From Micrasema longulum (taxonomy: Eukaryota; Arthropoda; Insecta; Trichoptera; Brachycentridae): DNA of 64,000 nt. The stretch lies in the NCBI GenBank assembly GCA_022494885.1, contig JAGVSM010005015.1, positions 1-64,000 of the forward strand. The letters are read 5' to 3'. A program made the translations under genes and the position numbers. Shown piece by piece: positions 21,771-31,894 of the stretch; the first letter of the stretch is position 1; every line of letters starts with the position of its first letter. The notes beneath the pieces are model-generated. The model saw nothing but the letters and a program-made list of their open reading frames with translations, was not told the DNA's origin and made no database searches.

Positions 21771-22750
21771 GTACTGCAAAAAAAAATTTTACTCTTTCAT
21801 GTTCAAATAAATTACTAAACAAAAGGAATTGCTCTAAAATCTTTAAGGTACATAAGAATTTTTTTTAATTCTATTGAATTAAAAGGGTCTCAAACTGATA
21901 CTCAATCGATTATCTACTATAAAAAACGTCAATTTAAAAAAAAAATGTGCAAAAAATGCTTTAAATATAATTTAAAAAGACGATGGAAATTCAATCCATA
22001 ACAAAAAAGCTGGGTATTAAAATAAAATAAAAATTCAGTGTAATGTTGACTACTAACTAATCTTGGTTGAAAAAAAGTCTTAAGGAATATCTATTTCTCT
22101 CAATTACATTAAAAAAACATACCGTTTTAAAATTTTGGCAGGTTCATAAGTAAATAAATCATGAATTCGAGAATATTCGACCTGGTCTGAAAGGGTTAGT
22201 ACTAAAAAATACAAACAGAATTAAATATATTAAATTCTGAGATGAAATATAATCTCGGGATGAAATTCAAAAACTCCTTAGTAATTTTAAATAAAAATTA
22301 ACAAAAATTTGTCGAATTTCTGAAATAACTGATTAAGGTAAAAATAATGAGCTTTAAAATCAGACGGTTCTTTATTATATTCATGACAGACCTTTAATAA
22401 TTTTGTGTTTCCGCATTTCAAAGAACCTTCATTCCTTTCATAATAAAGACCATATAACTTTTCAAGCGTACAAATTTCAACCAGCATGGGTATTCAAATA
22501 CAAAACAGGGTTGACAAAAAATATTAAAACCAGGTAAATTAAATTACAACATGGCGTCGTATCGTGATGCTTTCTTTTTAGCGGTAATTACAAAAAAATA
22601 ATTATCTGAATACTTTTAAACAATTCATAAAAAAACCGCTTTAAAACTTGTAAGAATATATAACAAACGAAACAAACTACTTCACCGTTTTCCAAAATTA
22701 TTTTATCAAAAATATATAATATTGAAAAATGAAAACTGATTTTAAATATA
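21771..22750. other. Unassigned AT-rich stretch
   Basis: About 1 kb without a recognisable gene or repeat. The short minus ORFs (22287-22487, 22588-22788) show no motif. Confidence 0.35.
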
Positions 22751-22754
22751 CAAC

Positions 22755-23135
22755 AATGATTTGAGTGTGTTCTAATGTTTGTAGACATGCTAGATTTCTT
22801 CCCTAGGGAGTAATTTAGAGATAAATTTGTTGCAAATAGAGAGAAAAAACATTGTTGAGAAGGAAATATGGAAGTCTAGGCATTTACAGGGCTTATAATC
22901 TGTCTAACTGGTATAAGAAGAAGTATAAAAATAAAACAAAACAACTTTTGGGGTTGCCTAGCAGTTTAAATGGTTCATCCGGATGAATCTCACCCTCGTG
23001 ATTAAGGTTTAGCTTTTTTACATCACAAAAGTCAACAGATGGAAGAGTTGACAAAATGTAGATGTTTCAGCATAGGTTGAATAGTGATTATTACAGTGTG
23101 TAAAGTGGCCACTTAAACCAGCCAATTTTTCCTCT
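22755..23135. mobile_element. Fold-back element with both arms, decayed
   Basis: The left arm (GACATGCTAGATTTCTTCCC, CTAGGGAGTAAT, GGCATTTACAGGGCTTATAA) is opposed by the inverse arm at 23070-23130 (TTACAGTGTGTAAAGTGGCC, ACTTAAACCAGCCAA). The centre has GGATGAATCTCACCC and CAAAAGTCAACAGATGGAAG, as at 29.19-29.24 kb. No transposase. Confidence 0.7.
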
Positions 23136-23277
23136 TTACTCCTTTTTCCTATTGGGTAATGGTTTTGATTTAACGTAATTTATAAACAAATACGTTGATT
23201 TCCATTTTAATATATCTCTAGCTTTTTAATCTTTATTTTCTAGTGAATGTGTTGAATACTTGAATTATAAAAATAAA

Positions 23278-23345
23278 ACTATTATTTTATTGGTTGGTTT
23301 GAAGAAATTGCCATTTGTCAAAAAGCCCGCCTATGTACACATAAC
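23278..23345 (-). repeat. LINE 3' terminus (family also at 31.7, 43.95 and 47.4 kb)
   Basis: The segment TTTATTGGTTGGTTTGAAGA and AATTGCCATTTGTCAAAAA, CCCGCCTATGTAC is the inverse of a LINE 3' end. Parallel copies occur at 43955-44030 and 47415-47485 (same strand) and 31712-31770 (opposite strand). Nothing coding is attached here. Confidence 0.5.
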
Positions 23346-23389
23346 ATTAAGTACAAAAAGTTAATAAAAAATAAAATATAAATAAAAAT

Positions 23390-23960
23390 AACTATGCAGG
23401 TCTACCAATGAACAAAATTACTCGCCTACAATCGGTATTGAATGCCGCAGCGAGACTTATTTTCGGAATCTCTAAGTTCAGTCATATCACTCCACTACTT
23501 CGGGAACTACACTGGCTACGTTTTCCACAGAGGGTCAAATACAAACTCTGTTGGCTTATGTATAAGTCACTGCACAGCTCTGCTCCGGAATATCTAAGGG
23601 AGCTATGCATTCCAGATGAACTAGCTGACAGGCGACTAACGCTTAGATCAGCTACGTCTATGGCGAGAGGAAAAGTTATTGTACCTCTACGCAAACAGCG
23701 CTCTAAATTTAGTGAACGCGCATTTGCGGTCGCAGGCCCTATGGCATGGAATGCTCTCCCTGTGAGGCTGTGAAAGTGAAGTGATGTTTCGGAAAAAACT
23801 TAAAACCCACTCGTTCTCTAAATCATTTGAATAAATCCGTAGTATGTGACAGCAAAATAAATTGTTTTAATTAAATTACAAATTTAAAAGAATCACTATG
23901 TAAAGCGCCCTTGAGGTATTTTGTTAAGAAAATGGCGCTTTATAAGTTATCCATAAAAAT
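23390..23960 (+). pseudogene. L2/CR1-type LINE: RT C-terminus and 3' hairpin tail
   Basis: The 121-codon frame (23408-23773) reads MNKITRLQSVLNAAARLIFG, HITPLLRELHWLRFPQRVKY, SSAPEYLRELC, RSATSMARGKVIVPLRKQ and FSERAFAVAGPMAWNALPVR. This matches the well-known L2-like C-terminal pattern (LQ.V.NAAARL, HW.P...R, F..RAF.V..P..WN.LP). A frameshift near 23775 leads to MFRKKLKTHSF. The 3' UTR ends with the hairpin AAAGCGCCCTTGAGG ... AATGGCGCTTTATAAG. The same hairpin terminates the arrays at 20.3, 28 and 59.4 kb, but this copy has no array. The catalytic part is lost. Confidence 0.85.
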
Positions 23961-23964
23961 AGTA

Positions 23965-24510
23965 ATAAGGTTATGTCACTCATTGAATCCATTATATCTT
24001 ACGGAGTGCGAGTCTGGGGTCTCACCTTCCAGTCTCATCTGGGTAAAATTTATGATATTCAGGTGAGACTGTTGAGGGGGATTTTACCGGATAGCATAAT
24101 CCGTGAGGCAAAACATATGGGCGAAGGTGTATATTTTAAATTCTGTAATGTCCTGCCGGCAAAACAACTTTGTGACTACGAATTGATTGTAGATCCACTC
24201 CGTTGATCCGGAATATAAAAAAAGAGTTTTCCACACTCACAACACCATATTAAAAACTAAGGGCTCCCTGTTTGTTCCCCGAATTACAAATTGCTTCGGA
24301 GAGCAAACATTAAATTGCGTTGTTCCAAAGTTGTTCAATGATCTCCCACAAACCATCATTTACATGAAAGATCTTCAAATGAAAAAGAAAGAACTGCAGA
24401 AATATCTTCTAGAGTATCTAGAATATCTTAAAGTGCCTGTTTATAAATAAATTTGTAAATTTTTTAATTATTAAATAAACGCTGCTCTGCAGCACTGAAA
24501 CTGAAAAAAA
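23965..24510 (+). pseudogene. Jockey/CR1-type LINE C-terminus
   Basis: A frame from 23973 reads MSLIESIISYGVRVWGLTFQ, KIYDIQVRLLRGILPDSI and LPAKQLCDYELIVD, reaching a stop at 24206. With one frame change it continues as YKKRVFHTHNTILKTKGSLF, CVVPKLFNDLPQTI and LQKYLLEYLEYL, ending at about 24448. A AATAAAC tail region follows. The SYG..VWG and FN.LP signatures mark a non-LTR thumb/C-terminus. It starts directly after the L2-type tail, so insertion into or next to that element is likely. Confidence 0.7.
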
Positions 24511-24524
24511 AATGTAAAATTAAA

Positions 24525-24635
24525 TCTCTCCGGGTATCTATGTCTGCGGCCAACTTCCGTGTGTCCTCCCAAGTCAGTTCTGTGTCGCGTAGTTCAGACA
24601 AGAACTACCGTCAAACTGTCTGACGTAGACGTAAA
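24525..24635 (-). pseudogene. RTE-type LINE C-terminal fragment
   Basis: The minus strand reads ELTWEDTRKLAADI close to the end. This is the W..A..LA..R-type tail that ends RTE ORFs and that also appears at 57.3 kb and 60.7 kb (LTWEEARVLAGD). Only about 35 codons are readable. Confidence 0.5.
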
Positions 24636-25315
24636 AAAAAGCGAGAACCTAATGCTTCGTAAAAAAGAATCACCCTATTTTATTTTTATAATTTGTTTTT
24701 TTTTCAAAAACACTATTTAAATGTCACTACTATTAAAATAAATGCTATGTTACATTAAAGACAACACTTATAGAACATAAGAACTTATTTAAAGAAGAAT
24801 AAAATCTGTCCTGACTAAATGTTAAAAAAACAAAAAAAAATTCTGTCAAAAGGAAACAAAATGTAAATTAAATAGAGCGGTATTTTTTTAACGTTTCTTT
24901 ATTTTTTATGTAAACAAGCATTTGTGGCAACCTTGATAATATTCCCTTTGCTCAAAATCTACCTCAAGAAATCACATATCCTTTGAGAAATCCTTTTGTT
25001 ATGAGAAGAATCCTTCCTTAGTTGATCTATGCTCAGTTTCCTCATTGGCTGAAAATACAGAACGATATTTATCACACTCAGAGACTTTAATTCAAATGAA
25101 AAAAAAGATAGTACCTTTTCTTCGAGATAAAATGAAGTTACCGCAAGTGCATAAATACATATATTTACATATATAGTAATGCACATATACGTTACGTTCA
25201 TGGAGGTTAAAAATGAAAAAAAAAACATTTTCATAATCATCACTCTCTTTCCACATTTAATAGTGAATAGAGAACTGCATTGGACACCAATCATTTTTGT
25301 TATATGAAAGTAAAA
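24636..25315. other. Unassigned AT-rich stretch
   Basis: No gene or repeat is recognised. A 111-codon minus ORF (24959-25294) lacks motifs and is Phe/Ile/Tyr-rich, as expected of AT-rich noncoding DNA. Confidence 0.35.
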
Positions 25316-25317
25316 TG

Positions 25318-25474
25318 ACCTGTCTTACGCTTTAGGCGCCAGTCCAGGGACTAGGAAATATTATTGTGTAAAACCACTTTTTTTAATAAATGTTTCGTGT
25401 GTACCATGTAGGAAATTGAATCCGATGCCTCTCACATGGAAGGCAAACCATTGACCACTGCACCATGAGGCCAA
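25318..25474 (-). mobile_element. SINE-1 copy, minus strand, 3'-truncated
   Basis: Inverse of the SINE-1 head and proximal body: GTTGGCCTCATGGTGCAGTG (A-box region), GGATTCAATTTCC (B-box region) and AGTCCCTGGACTGG (body). It ends within the ACGCTT... segment at about 25320. Confidence 0.7.
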
Positions 25475-25990
25475 CACTTAACATTTTACACATTCATACA
25501 TTTTTATGCACATTTTTTACGTTTAAAAAATATTTTCATTTTTTTTTTCTTAAATGTCGAGAACTCCTTAAGAGGAAAAGCGGTTTGAATTGTCTTCAAA
25601 CAAACATACTCCCGTATTTTCTTACTGGATTATGGCACAAGATAAGTGATTTTACCAATGTGTGATATTTATTTTTTTGATATTTTTTTTTTCAAATCCC
25701 AAAAAACTCAAAAAAGAACCAAATTTTATCTGCCGTCTTCAGACGTTTGGTGTACAAATATGATGAATAATTTAAAAAAACGAAAAAAAACCGACACAGA
25801 CAATTTTATTTTGATACTTTTTCTCAAAAGAAAACATTAAAATGGGATTAGTTTTGGGGTGTGGAAAACGGGACAGCGAGATGTCAGTTTTGTCGATTTT
25901 AGCTAGTCAAAATCAGTCTGACGTGCTGTTGTCTTTTGCTCAGTGTATTACGGAGGAATTTGCGAGAAAGTAATAGAAAAACAATGTTTA
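25475..25990. other. Unassigned stretch with a small coding-like segment
   Basis: Mostly AT-rich. At 25841-25975 a 43-codon frame reads MGLVLGCGKRDSEMSV, SILASQNQSDVLLSF and CITEEFARK. It stands out from its surroundings in composition but matches nothing I recognise. It could be an exon-like relic or part of an unlisted element. Confidence 0.25.
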
Positions 25991-25992
25991 AA

Positions 25993-26075
25993 TACCCATT
26001 CATCGAAACTCCCAGACGCCTAATCTCTTAAGGAGGGAATATGGAATTATAGGATTCACAGCACTTATAACTTGT
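25993..26075 (+). repeat. Fold-back element fragment
   Basis: GGAGGGAATATGGAATTATA, GGATTCACAGCACTTATAAC is a degenerate match to the family's GGAATATGGAAGTCTAGGC ... GGGCTTATGAC arm. It abuts the inverted-repeat element that starts at 26082. Confidence 0.45.
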
Positions 26076-26081
26076 AGCTCA

Positions 26082-27288
26082 ATAACAAATAACTATTGAC
26101 GTTCTTAAAAACATGCTAAGCATTTGAGCGATCACAATAAACAATAATGAACGTGCTTAAGTTATCACAACGTCAACGCGTGTGTCGGTTTGTTTTCCTC
26201 GTAAATAAATACAGTTCATTGGCAAAAAATCGGCGTTGACTATAAAAAAAAACAATAAATTGCATTTGCAAAATAGTAAGGAGTATCTGATACGAAAAAG
26301 AGAAAATAAAATAACAATAATTACTATGGCGGCTGCTTTTCTTGTCATTAGGCTTGCCAACCGCCGCCGCCGGCTAAATGCAATAAATAGCATGATAGAT
26401 AATAATTTTTAAAAAATACAAGTTTTTGAATTTTTTCCATATTTACACCGGTGAAATTCAAATATGTGATTACGTCGCGAAACGTAATTATTTCGACATT
26501 TAATATAAGGTGTTCACGGATGTTCTATTTTGGTCGCAAATACGATAAACATCCGTGGTGAGAATTGTTACCACGTCGCTAATTAGCACGTCGATAATTA
26601 TTTGTGATATTTACATGTACACACACATACATACATACATATATACACATACATAGATATATACAAATACATACATACATACACATACATATATACATAT
26701 ATACACATACATACACACATACACATATATACACATATACACATACACATACCCATACGCATACACATACATACAAACATTAAATATACAAAATATCATT
26801 AATATATGTGAAATTTCATGATTGAAACTTCACGCTCAGACGCTGTAGTCTTTGTGGGCATTTTTTCCAATTCATGTTATAGCTTAATTTTCAGTGTATT
26901 TTTGTAGTTATATTTATATCTAAATAATATATGTATGGAAAAATAAACAAATAAAAAAATTGCGCTTGTACTTTTTTCATTATTGTTTATTTTTATATTT
27001 TATTTTCAACATCCACAGTTGTGATTCAATTTTTACTTTTTTGTATTAAATACTCCTTACTATTTTACAAATGCGATAAGTTGTATTATTTTTATAGTAA
27101 AAGCCAATTTTTTGCCGGTGAACCGTATTTATTTGCGAGTAAAACAAAAAGCAAACCGATACGAGCGTTGACGAGATTACACACGCGTTGCCTTTTGACT
27201 GCGATAACTAAAGCATGTTCATTATTGTTCATTGTGATCGCTCAAACTCTAAGCATGTTTTAAAGCACGTCGATATTTATTTGTGATA
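26082..27288. mobile_element. Non-autonomous DNA element with about 220-bp terminal inverted repeats
   Basis: Left arm 26082-26300 and right arm 27035-27288 are inverse copies. Matching blocks include ACAAATAA.TAT.GACGT at the tips, AAACATGC...TTTGAGCGATCAC, AACAATAATGAACGTGCTTA, CAACGCGTGTG and TAGTAAGGAGTAT. A third copy of the right-hand tip (CACGTCGATAATTATTTGTG) lies inside at 26588-26608, so the left 530 bp may be a unit in its own right. The middle contains an ACAT/ATAC microsatellite (26612-26790). There is no transposase. Confidence 0.65.
26612..26792. repeat. ACAT/ATAC microsatellite
   Basis: About 180 bp of interrupted CATA/CACA tetranucleotides within the inverted-repeat element. 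The overlapping Met/Cys/Val/Tyr-rich frames are artefacts of the repeat. Confidence 0.8.
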
Positions 27289-27958
27289 ACGCCCGTTCGT
27301 TTGTCTTACATCCATCTAAATTTCTACCGCAATCAAAATCGTATTTTGCTCTCGTCCACTCTCGTACGACACGCATGAATTTACGAAACTAAGTTATAGA
27401 ATAAAGCTACTGATATCCGAGTCGTTCCATAGTCTACGCTTTTTTGTAATTACTTTGTAGCAGGATAATTTTAATCGCACCCCATTATCTCTGTTTATAA
27501 TGATTACATCCCCTTTGGTAGATCTAATGGGCTAGTATATTATTTTTATTTATTAATTCATTAAAAAGATACATATTTCAAAATAATAATAACAAACAAA
27601 ATTAACAAGAAGCGGATAGATACCTTGGTACCTACACTCTACACTACGCACACAGATGCGTTTCTACTATCATCTTCCAGGGAACAGCCAAATGTAAACC
27701 AAATGTTTGTACAGTTATTTACTAAGAAAAAGACAATAGATCCTGTTTACTGCATACCAAAATAAAACAGGGACGAGTTTGAGTTTGAGTATCGTCTATT
27801 GTCTTGTTACCCTTTGTAATAAGTTAAAGAATGCCATCTTTGTTTAGTTTTTTATATTTTACTTTTTGTGCTGTTACATGTTCACTTAATTGCCATACTT
27901 ACTAGTTCTTTACTCAATGTATTATTATTGCGTTTTTTGATATTATTTTTTATTATTA
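27289..27958. other. Unassigned; probable inverted LINE 3' end from 27540
   Basis: TATTTTTATTTATTAATTCATT at 27541 looks like an inverted tail. The following 300 bp includes GATACCTTGGTACCTACACT and has no readable RT. 27289-27540 has nothing recognisable. Confidence 0.35.
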
Positions 27959-27959
27959 A

Positions 27960-28470
27960 CTTTTTAAATGTTGTTGAAATTCCATTTGTCAATGCGTTTT
28001 GAAGCTGCAAGACTTTTTGTAATGTTAGCTATCATATTATGTAAATGTTATCAACTATCAAATATCTTAATTTAGTAAATGGGGTCTGGAATTTTTACCG
28101 TCCATGCGCTCAGTAGCTGCAAGACTTGTTGTTATCTAACTTCTAATTTTATAAATTTTCTTTTTAGTTCGTTTTTTAAAATATCACTTAAACTCTAAAT
28201 TTCATTGTCAAATAAACATTTTTAAAATAAATGTAAATAGGGGCTAGATTTCTTATTGTCCATGCGCTCTGTAGCTGCAAGACTTTCGGTTATCTAGCTC
28301 ATATATATCATAATTGTAATATATCAAAATTGGAGACGAGAAACTAGAATCCCAACCGTCCATGCGCTCTGTAGCTGCAAGACGTGTTGGGATATTTATT
28401 TATTGTACAGCGCCCTTGAGGTGATTTTCACAAAAACGGCGCCATATAAATTATCCAAACATTATTATTA
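27960..28470 (+). repeat. Alternating hairpin array with L2-type tail, copy 2 (four units)
   Basis: Cores start at about 27991, 28103, 28261 and 28361 (spacings 112, 158, 100), the same short-long-short rhythm as the 20.3-kb copy. The unit at 28261 has CTAGAT ... GTC ... GAC ... ATCTAG pairing. The last unit has ATCCCA ... TGGGAT. It ends with CAGCGCCCTTGAGGTGATTT and CGGCGCCATATAAATT. Confidence 0.75.
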
Positions 28471-28487
28471 TTAACGTATCCCTAACT

Positions 28488-28535
28488 ATATTAGGTCAAA
28501 AGCCCTGTATTGAGTTGGGATACAACATAATAGAA
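28488..28535 (-). repeat. Fragment of the LINE 3' end seen at 54.84-54.88 kb
   Basis: The inverse reads GTATCCCAACTCAATACAGG followed by GCTTTTGACCTAATATA, matching GTATCCCAACTTAACACAGG and GCCCTTGGCCTCATGTA at 54.83-54.87 kb. Confidence 0.5.
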
Positions 28536-28605
28536 AATGGAAACATGGAAATTTTTAAATAATACCAAAAATAAAAATGACTCAACAATAGTCTGAGTAT
28601 TTCCG

Positions 28606-28925
28606 ACATGAAATATTGATTTTAAAAAGATGCTTTCTTACTAGAATATTTCATAGTCCCTGGACTGGCCCTTGAAACGTAAGACTAATCATCTTGCCTT
28701 TGTTCAACATAAATGATCAAGATACGCCGCGGTTTGTATTTATTTATTTAAACGCCTTGTAGGCTTTTACATGTTTTACATATATTTATATATTAAGAAC
28801 AGACATATTTTACACAAAAGTAGTAAACATTTGAAAATGAAGTAATTAGAAAAAGAAAATTTTATTAAATGTTTACTAAGGTGGTGCCCTATGCATCATT
28901 AGGTGCGGAAAGATAATAATGATGA
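28606..28925 (+). mobile_element. SINE-1 body, split by an inverted LINE tail
   Basis: 28635-28735 carries ACTAGAATATTTCATAGTCC, CTGGACTGG, AGACTAATCATCTTGCC and GATCAAGATACGCCGCGGTT. The SINE resumes at about 28880 with GGTGCCCTATGCATCATTAG and the GATAATAATGATGA tail. Between them, 28736-28878 begins TATTTATTTATTTAAACGCC, the inverse of a LINE tail, so a short LINE inserted in minus orientation. The tRNA-like head is missing. Confidence 0.7.
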
Positions 28926-29610
28926 ACATATACAATGTTTGATTATGTCGAAATGCTTGCAGACTTGCTGGATTTCCTCCCTAGGGAGTTGTTCATATTT
29001 AAATTTATTTCAACAGAGTGAAAACATTTTTGAGAAGAGAATATGGAAGTCTAGGGCTTATGACCTGTCATTGGCTGGTTTAAGTGGCCACTTTACACAC
29101 TGTGTAACATTCAACATTTTGCCTATGTTTGAACATCCACATTTTCTCAACTCTTCCATGTGTTGGCTTTTGTTGGTTCAGCCGGATGAATCTCACCCAC
29201 GTGATAAAGGTTTCAGCTCTTTTACTTCACAAAAGTCAACAGATGGAAGAGTTGAGGAATTGTGGAAGTTTAAACATGGGCAGAATGGTGAATATTACAC
29301 AGTGTGTAAAGTGGCCATTTAAACCAGCCAATGACAGGTAATAAGCCCTGTAAATGCCTAGACTTCCATATTCCTTTCTAAAAAATGTCTGCCCTCTCTG
29401 TTGAAATAAATTTAAATATGAATACACCTTCAATTCTTCCATCCGATGATTCTTACCCGCATCAATAAAAATTTTTGCTCTTTGACTTTGTTGACACAAA
29501 AGTCAACAAATGGAAACATTTATGGAATATGGATGTACAAACAAAGGAAAAATTGTGAATGTTTTACAGTGCGTTAAGTGTCCACTTAGAGCAAATGGCG
29601 GATCAAAAAA
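28925..29610. mobile_element. Fold-back element, best-preserved two-armed copy, plus a partial second centre
   Basis: The left arm from about 28940 (TGCAGACTTGCTGGATTTCC, CTCCCTAGGGAGTTG, GGCTTATGACCTGTCATTGG, AAGTGGCCACTTTACACACT) is mirrored by 29265-29430 (TTACACAGTGTGTAAAGTGG, CCAGCCAATGACAGGTAATA, GCCTAGACTTCCATATTCC). The centre has GGATGAATCTCACCCACGTG and CACAAAAGTCAACAGATGGA. From 29430 a second, more diverged centre and half-arm follow. The 139-codon plus ORF and the minus ORF here arise from the palindrome and are not genes. Confidence 0.8.
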
Positions 29611-29729
29611 TGATTTTTATCGCTGTTGTAATGAAATAGTATTTTTTTTATTTTTTTATTCACGTTTATTGTTGTACACCCATTACTATATTGGTATTCT
29701 TTTCATTATTTCATTTTAAAAAATTCTTC

Positions 29730-30265
29730 AAATTTTCCAATATGTATACATAGACGCACTGTTTCTGAATTGTTTTTTTTACATAAATTATTAAATAATA
29801 AACTAGACTCTTTTAACCTACTCTCCAAAATTCATCTTAATGTCCCCTTCCGCGTGACAAGAAATAAGTATTTATTCCATCTGCCAGTCTGTAGCAGTAA
29901 CTATGCACAACACTCTTTCTTCTATCGTTATTGCTCTAACTATAATGTTTTTTTTCATCTTTTGATATATTTTACATACCCCTTAATTTAATTAAAAATA
30001 AATTAAGACTTATTATTTCTGGCTGCGATACGATCCCACATACTATTTAATGATGCACACTCCTGAACACTTACTCCCACACTCATACAAATAAACACAT
30101 ATCTAAACTTACAAATACACATCCTTTTGTTGTAACACAATTTAATAATATGCATGATTTTTATTTAGAAACTTTGCTGGTCTGTCTTTAAATTGTATTT
30201 TTTTTTAAATGTTATTTTATCATTGTCGACTGTTTGTTTCTTTAAAATAAATAAATAAAAAAATA
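29730..30265 (+). pseudogene. Jockey/CR1-type LINE C-terminus and 3' UTR
   Basis: The frame at 29770-29991 reads HKLLNNKLDSFNLLSKIHLN, VPFRVTRNKYLFHLPVC and NYAQHSFFYR. It has the usual R.T...F..P....NY...SF/P..R order of LINE C-termini. The 3' UTR runs to a AAATAAATAAATAAA tail at 30246-30262. Only the last 80 or so codons of ORF2 remain. Confidence 0.65.
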
Positions 30266-30584
30266 AGTTTCAAAAACAAAAAAAAAACTTTCCATTGACA
30301 CCTGTGAAATGTCACCTGTTCTTATAAAATGCATTGAACAGTTTAGGAGCTATGAAAAATGAGTGTCTTTACCTGAGTATAAATTTACAATAAGGTATTT
30401 GAAGTAAACTTTTCAATCTTTGACAAGATTCATTAATATTTTTAGATAGTAAATGTTGGCGCGTAAAACATATTTTATATTACCAATTATGTACACAGCA
30501 TAATATATTATACAATTTCTGAACAAGGCAACAAAATGTGATGAGAATATGTATAAAACGTGACTTTATTTGGGTTGGTATCTT

Positions 30585-30660
30585 CTGTAAAAAAATGTTC
30601 TTCATCTCTGTTGTAATATAATCTTAATAGCTCCCAAGTAGATTGAATCCAGTCGTTGTC
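30585..30660 (-). repeat. Fold-back element fragment (outer right arm)
   Basis: ATGTTCTTCATCTCTGTTGT and ATAGCTCCCAAGTAGATTGA, ATCCAG match the inverse-arm segments at 2.37-2.44 kb and 45.66-45.69 kb. Confidence 0.5.
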
Positions 30661-30689
30661 TTTAAAAATTTAAACAATGTAAAAAAGTA

Positions 30690-30960
30690 TCATAATAATC
30701 AAACCGCAAGATCAGAGTCGCTTTTCTCCCTTAAGATTTGTTCTCGTTAACGGTTTAAGGGTTGGTGCCTCCCCTCTTTAGAGTCTGTGTGAGCGTGCCT
30801 ATGTGAAAGGAATCGAAGGTCCTTGGAGACTATAAAGGGTCCTCCAGCGGCCCGAGCAGGTCCTTGGAAGTCCTACAAAGGACTCTTAAAGCCCCGATGA
30901 CGCCCCAACCCAGTATAGGGGTTGATCTCAAGGGCAGAATAAAAAGAATTTGGATTTTAT
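30690..30960. other. GC-rich island of unknown nature
   Basis: About 250 bp with clearly higher GC than its surroundings. A short direct repeat AGGTCCTTGGA starts at about 30817 and again at about 30858, and GGACTC/GGGTCCT motifs are frequent. There is no convincing ORF. It could be an element's internal promoter/5' UTR or a relic of a structured RNA. Confidence 0.4.
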
Positions 30961-31144
30961 ATTTTTAAAATCTCAGCGGTGTTAATATTTAAAATATGAA
31001 TCAACGAATTGCATATTTTTATGAGATATTACTTGTATTGTATATTACAAAATGTCAAGGAAACAACTCAATTTGAGGATTTATGAATGGATTTCCAGAC
31101 ATCTCTATCATACCATTTTGGCTAATGTATAATGTAAGTTTGTG

Positions 31145-31290
31145 AGGAATCACGTAATAAAAGAACGGACGCAGCAAACTCCGTTGACTACTGTCATCAA
31201 ATGCAGGCGTTACGTTTGGCTGGGCCATATACTGCTGATGCTTCTCTAGAGCTTAACTCTTAAAATACTGTAGTAAATAATCTCTTTGCG
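31145..31290 (+). pseudogene. RTE-type LINE C-terminal fragment
   Basis: GTAATAAAAGAACGGACGCA, GCAAACTCCGTTGACTACTG matches the segments at 34.61 and 57.08 kb, and reads as the QQT...TTVI.R.RR..WLGH region of RTE C-termini. It decays within 150 bp. Confidence 0.55.
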
Positions 31291-31890
31291 CGCGGTGATG
31301 TAACATCGTGTTACCACTAGTAAAATACGGAATATTCTTAAGTTCAGACATTTGAAAAAAAAAACACGAAAACATACTGTTTAATAATTCTTTTTCCACA
31401 ATTTATGCAATTGAACATATAATTTACGTCTGTTATAGCAAAATAAATTAAAAATCATAAATAGGCCACTCATACGGGCGTGCGTCTCCCATCAACTGAA
31501 GACTGAATCTGTTGTAAATAACACCCGCCACAGAACAGCGTCTCTGTCTTCCTTATTATGAGTTCTATCTACGTGCTTTTTCTTATAAAGACGTGTTGCT
31601 GAATTAGCAGACAATCCTTTTTCGCGTAGTAAGGATAAATATTTTTTGTAATTCAGCAAAGTTATACCAATTTTACTTTCCAAATTTTTGTACAAAATGT
31701 TATTTGTACATTAGCGGGCTTATTGCCAAATGGAAATCTCTTCCAATCAAGCAATTAAATAAAATTTTAATTTTTTTAATTCAAGTTACAGAACATAATC
31801 ATTTGAAAAAAATATTGAAATGATAGAGATATTTAAAAATAGAAATAAACGCATTTGTTTATTAATTAGCTTAAATCAAAAATATAACTC
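31291..31890. other. Unassigned, with a LINE 3' terminus at 31712-31770
   Basis: A 67-codon minus ORF (31492-31695) reads NLESKIGITLLNYKKYLSLL, a coding-like stretch I cannot place. GCGGGCTTATTGCCAAATGG, then CTTCCAATCAAGCAATTAAA is a plus-strand copy of the LINE terminus seen inverted at 23.28, 43.95 and 47.4 kb. Confidence 0.4.
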
Positions 31891-31894
31891 AACG

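Noticed and set aside
24959..25294. 111-codon minus ORF
   Set aside because: Composition (Phe, Ser, Ile, Tyr) is what AT-rich noncoding DNA gives; no motif, no flanking signals.
26440..26460. Hammerhead-like ACCGG in ACACCGGTGAAAT
   Set aside because: No CTGANGA block at the right distance on either strand.
26579..26799. Met/Cys/Tyr/Val-rich ORFs in three minus frames
   Set aside because: Translation of an ACAT/ATAC microsatellite.
28903..29341. 139-codon plus ORF and overlapping ORFs on both strands
   Set aside because: They lie in the fold-back palindrome; the same sequence recurs noncoding at many loci with broken frames.
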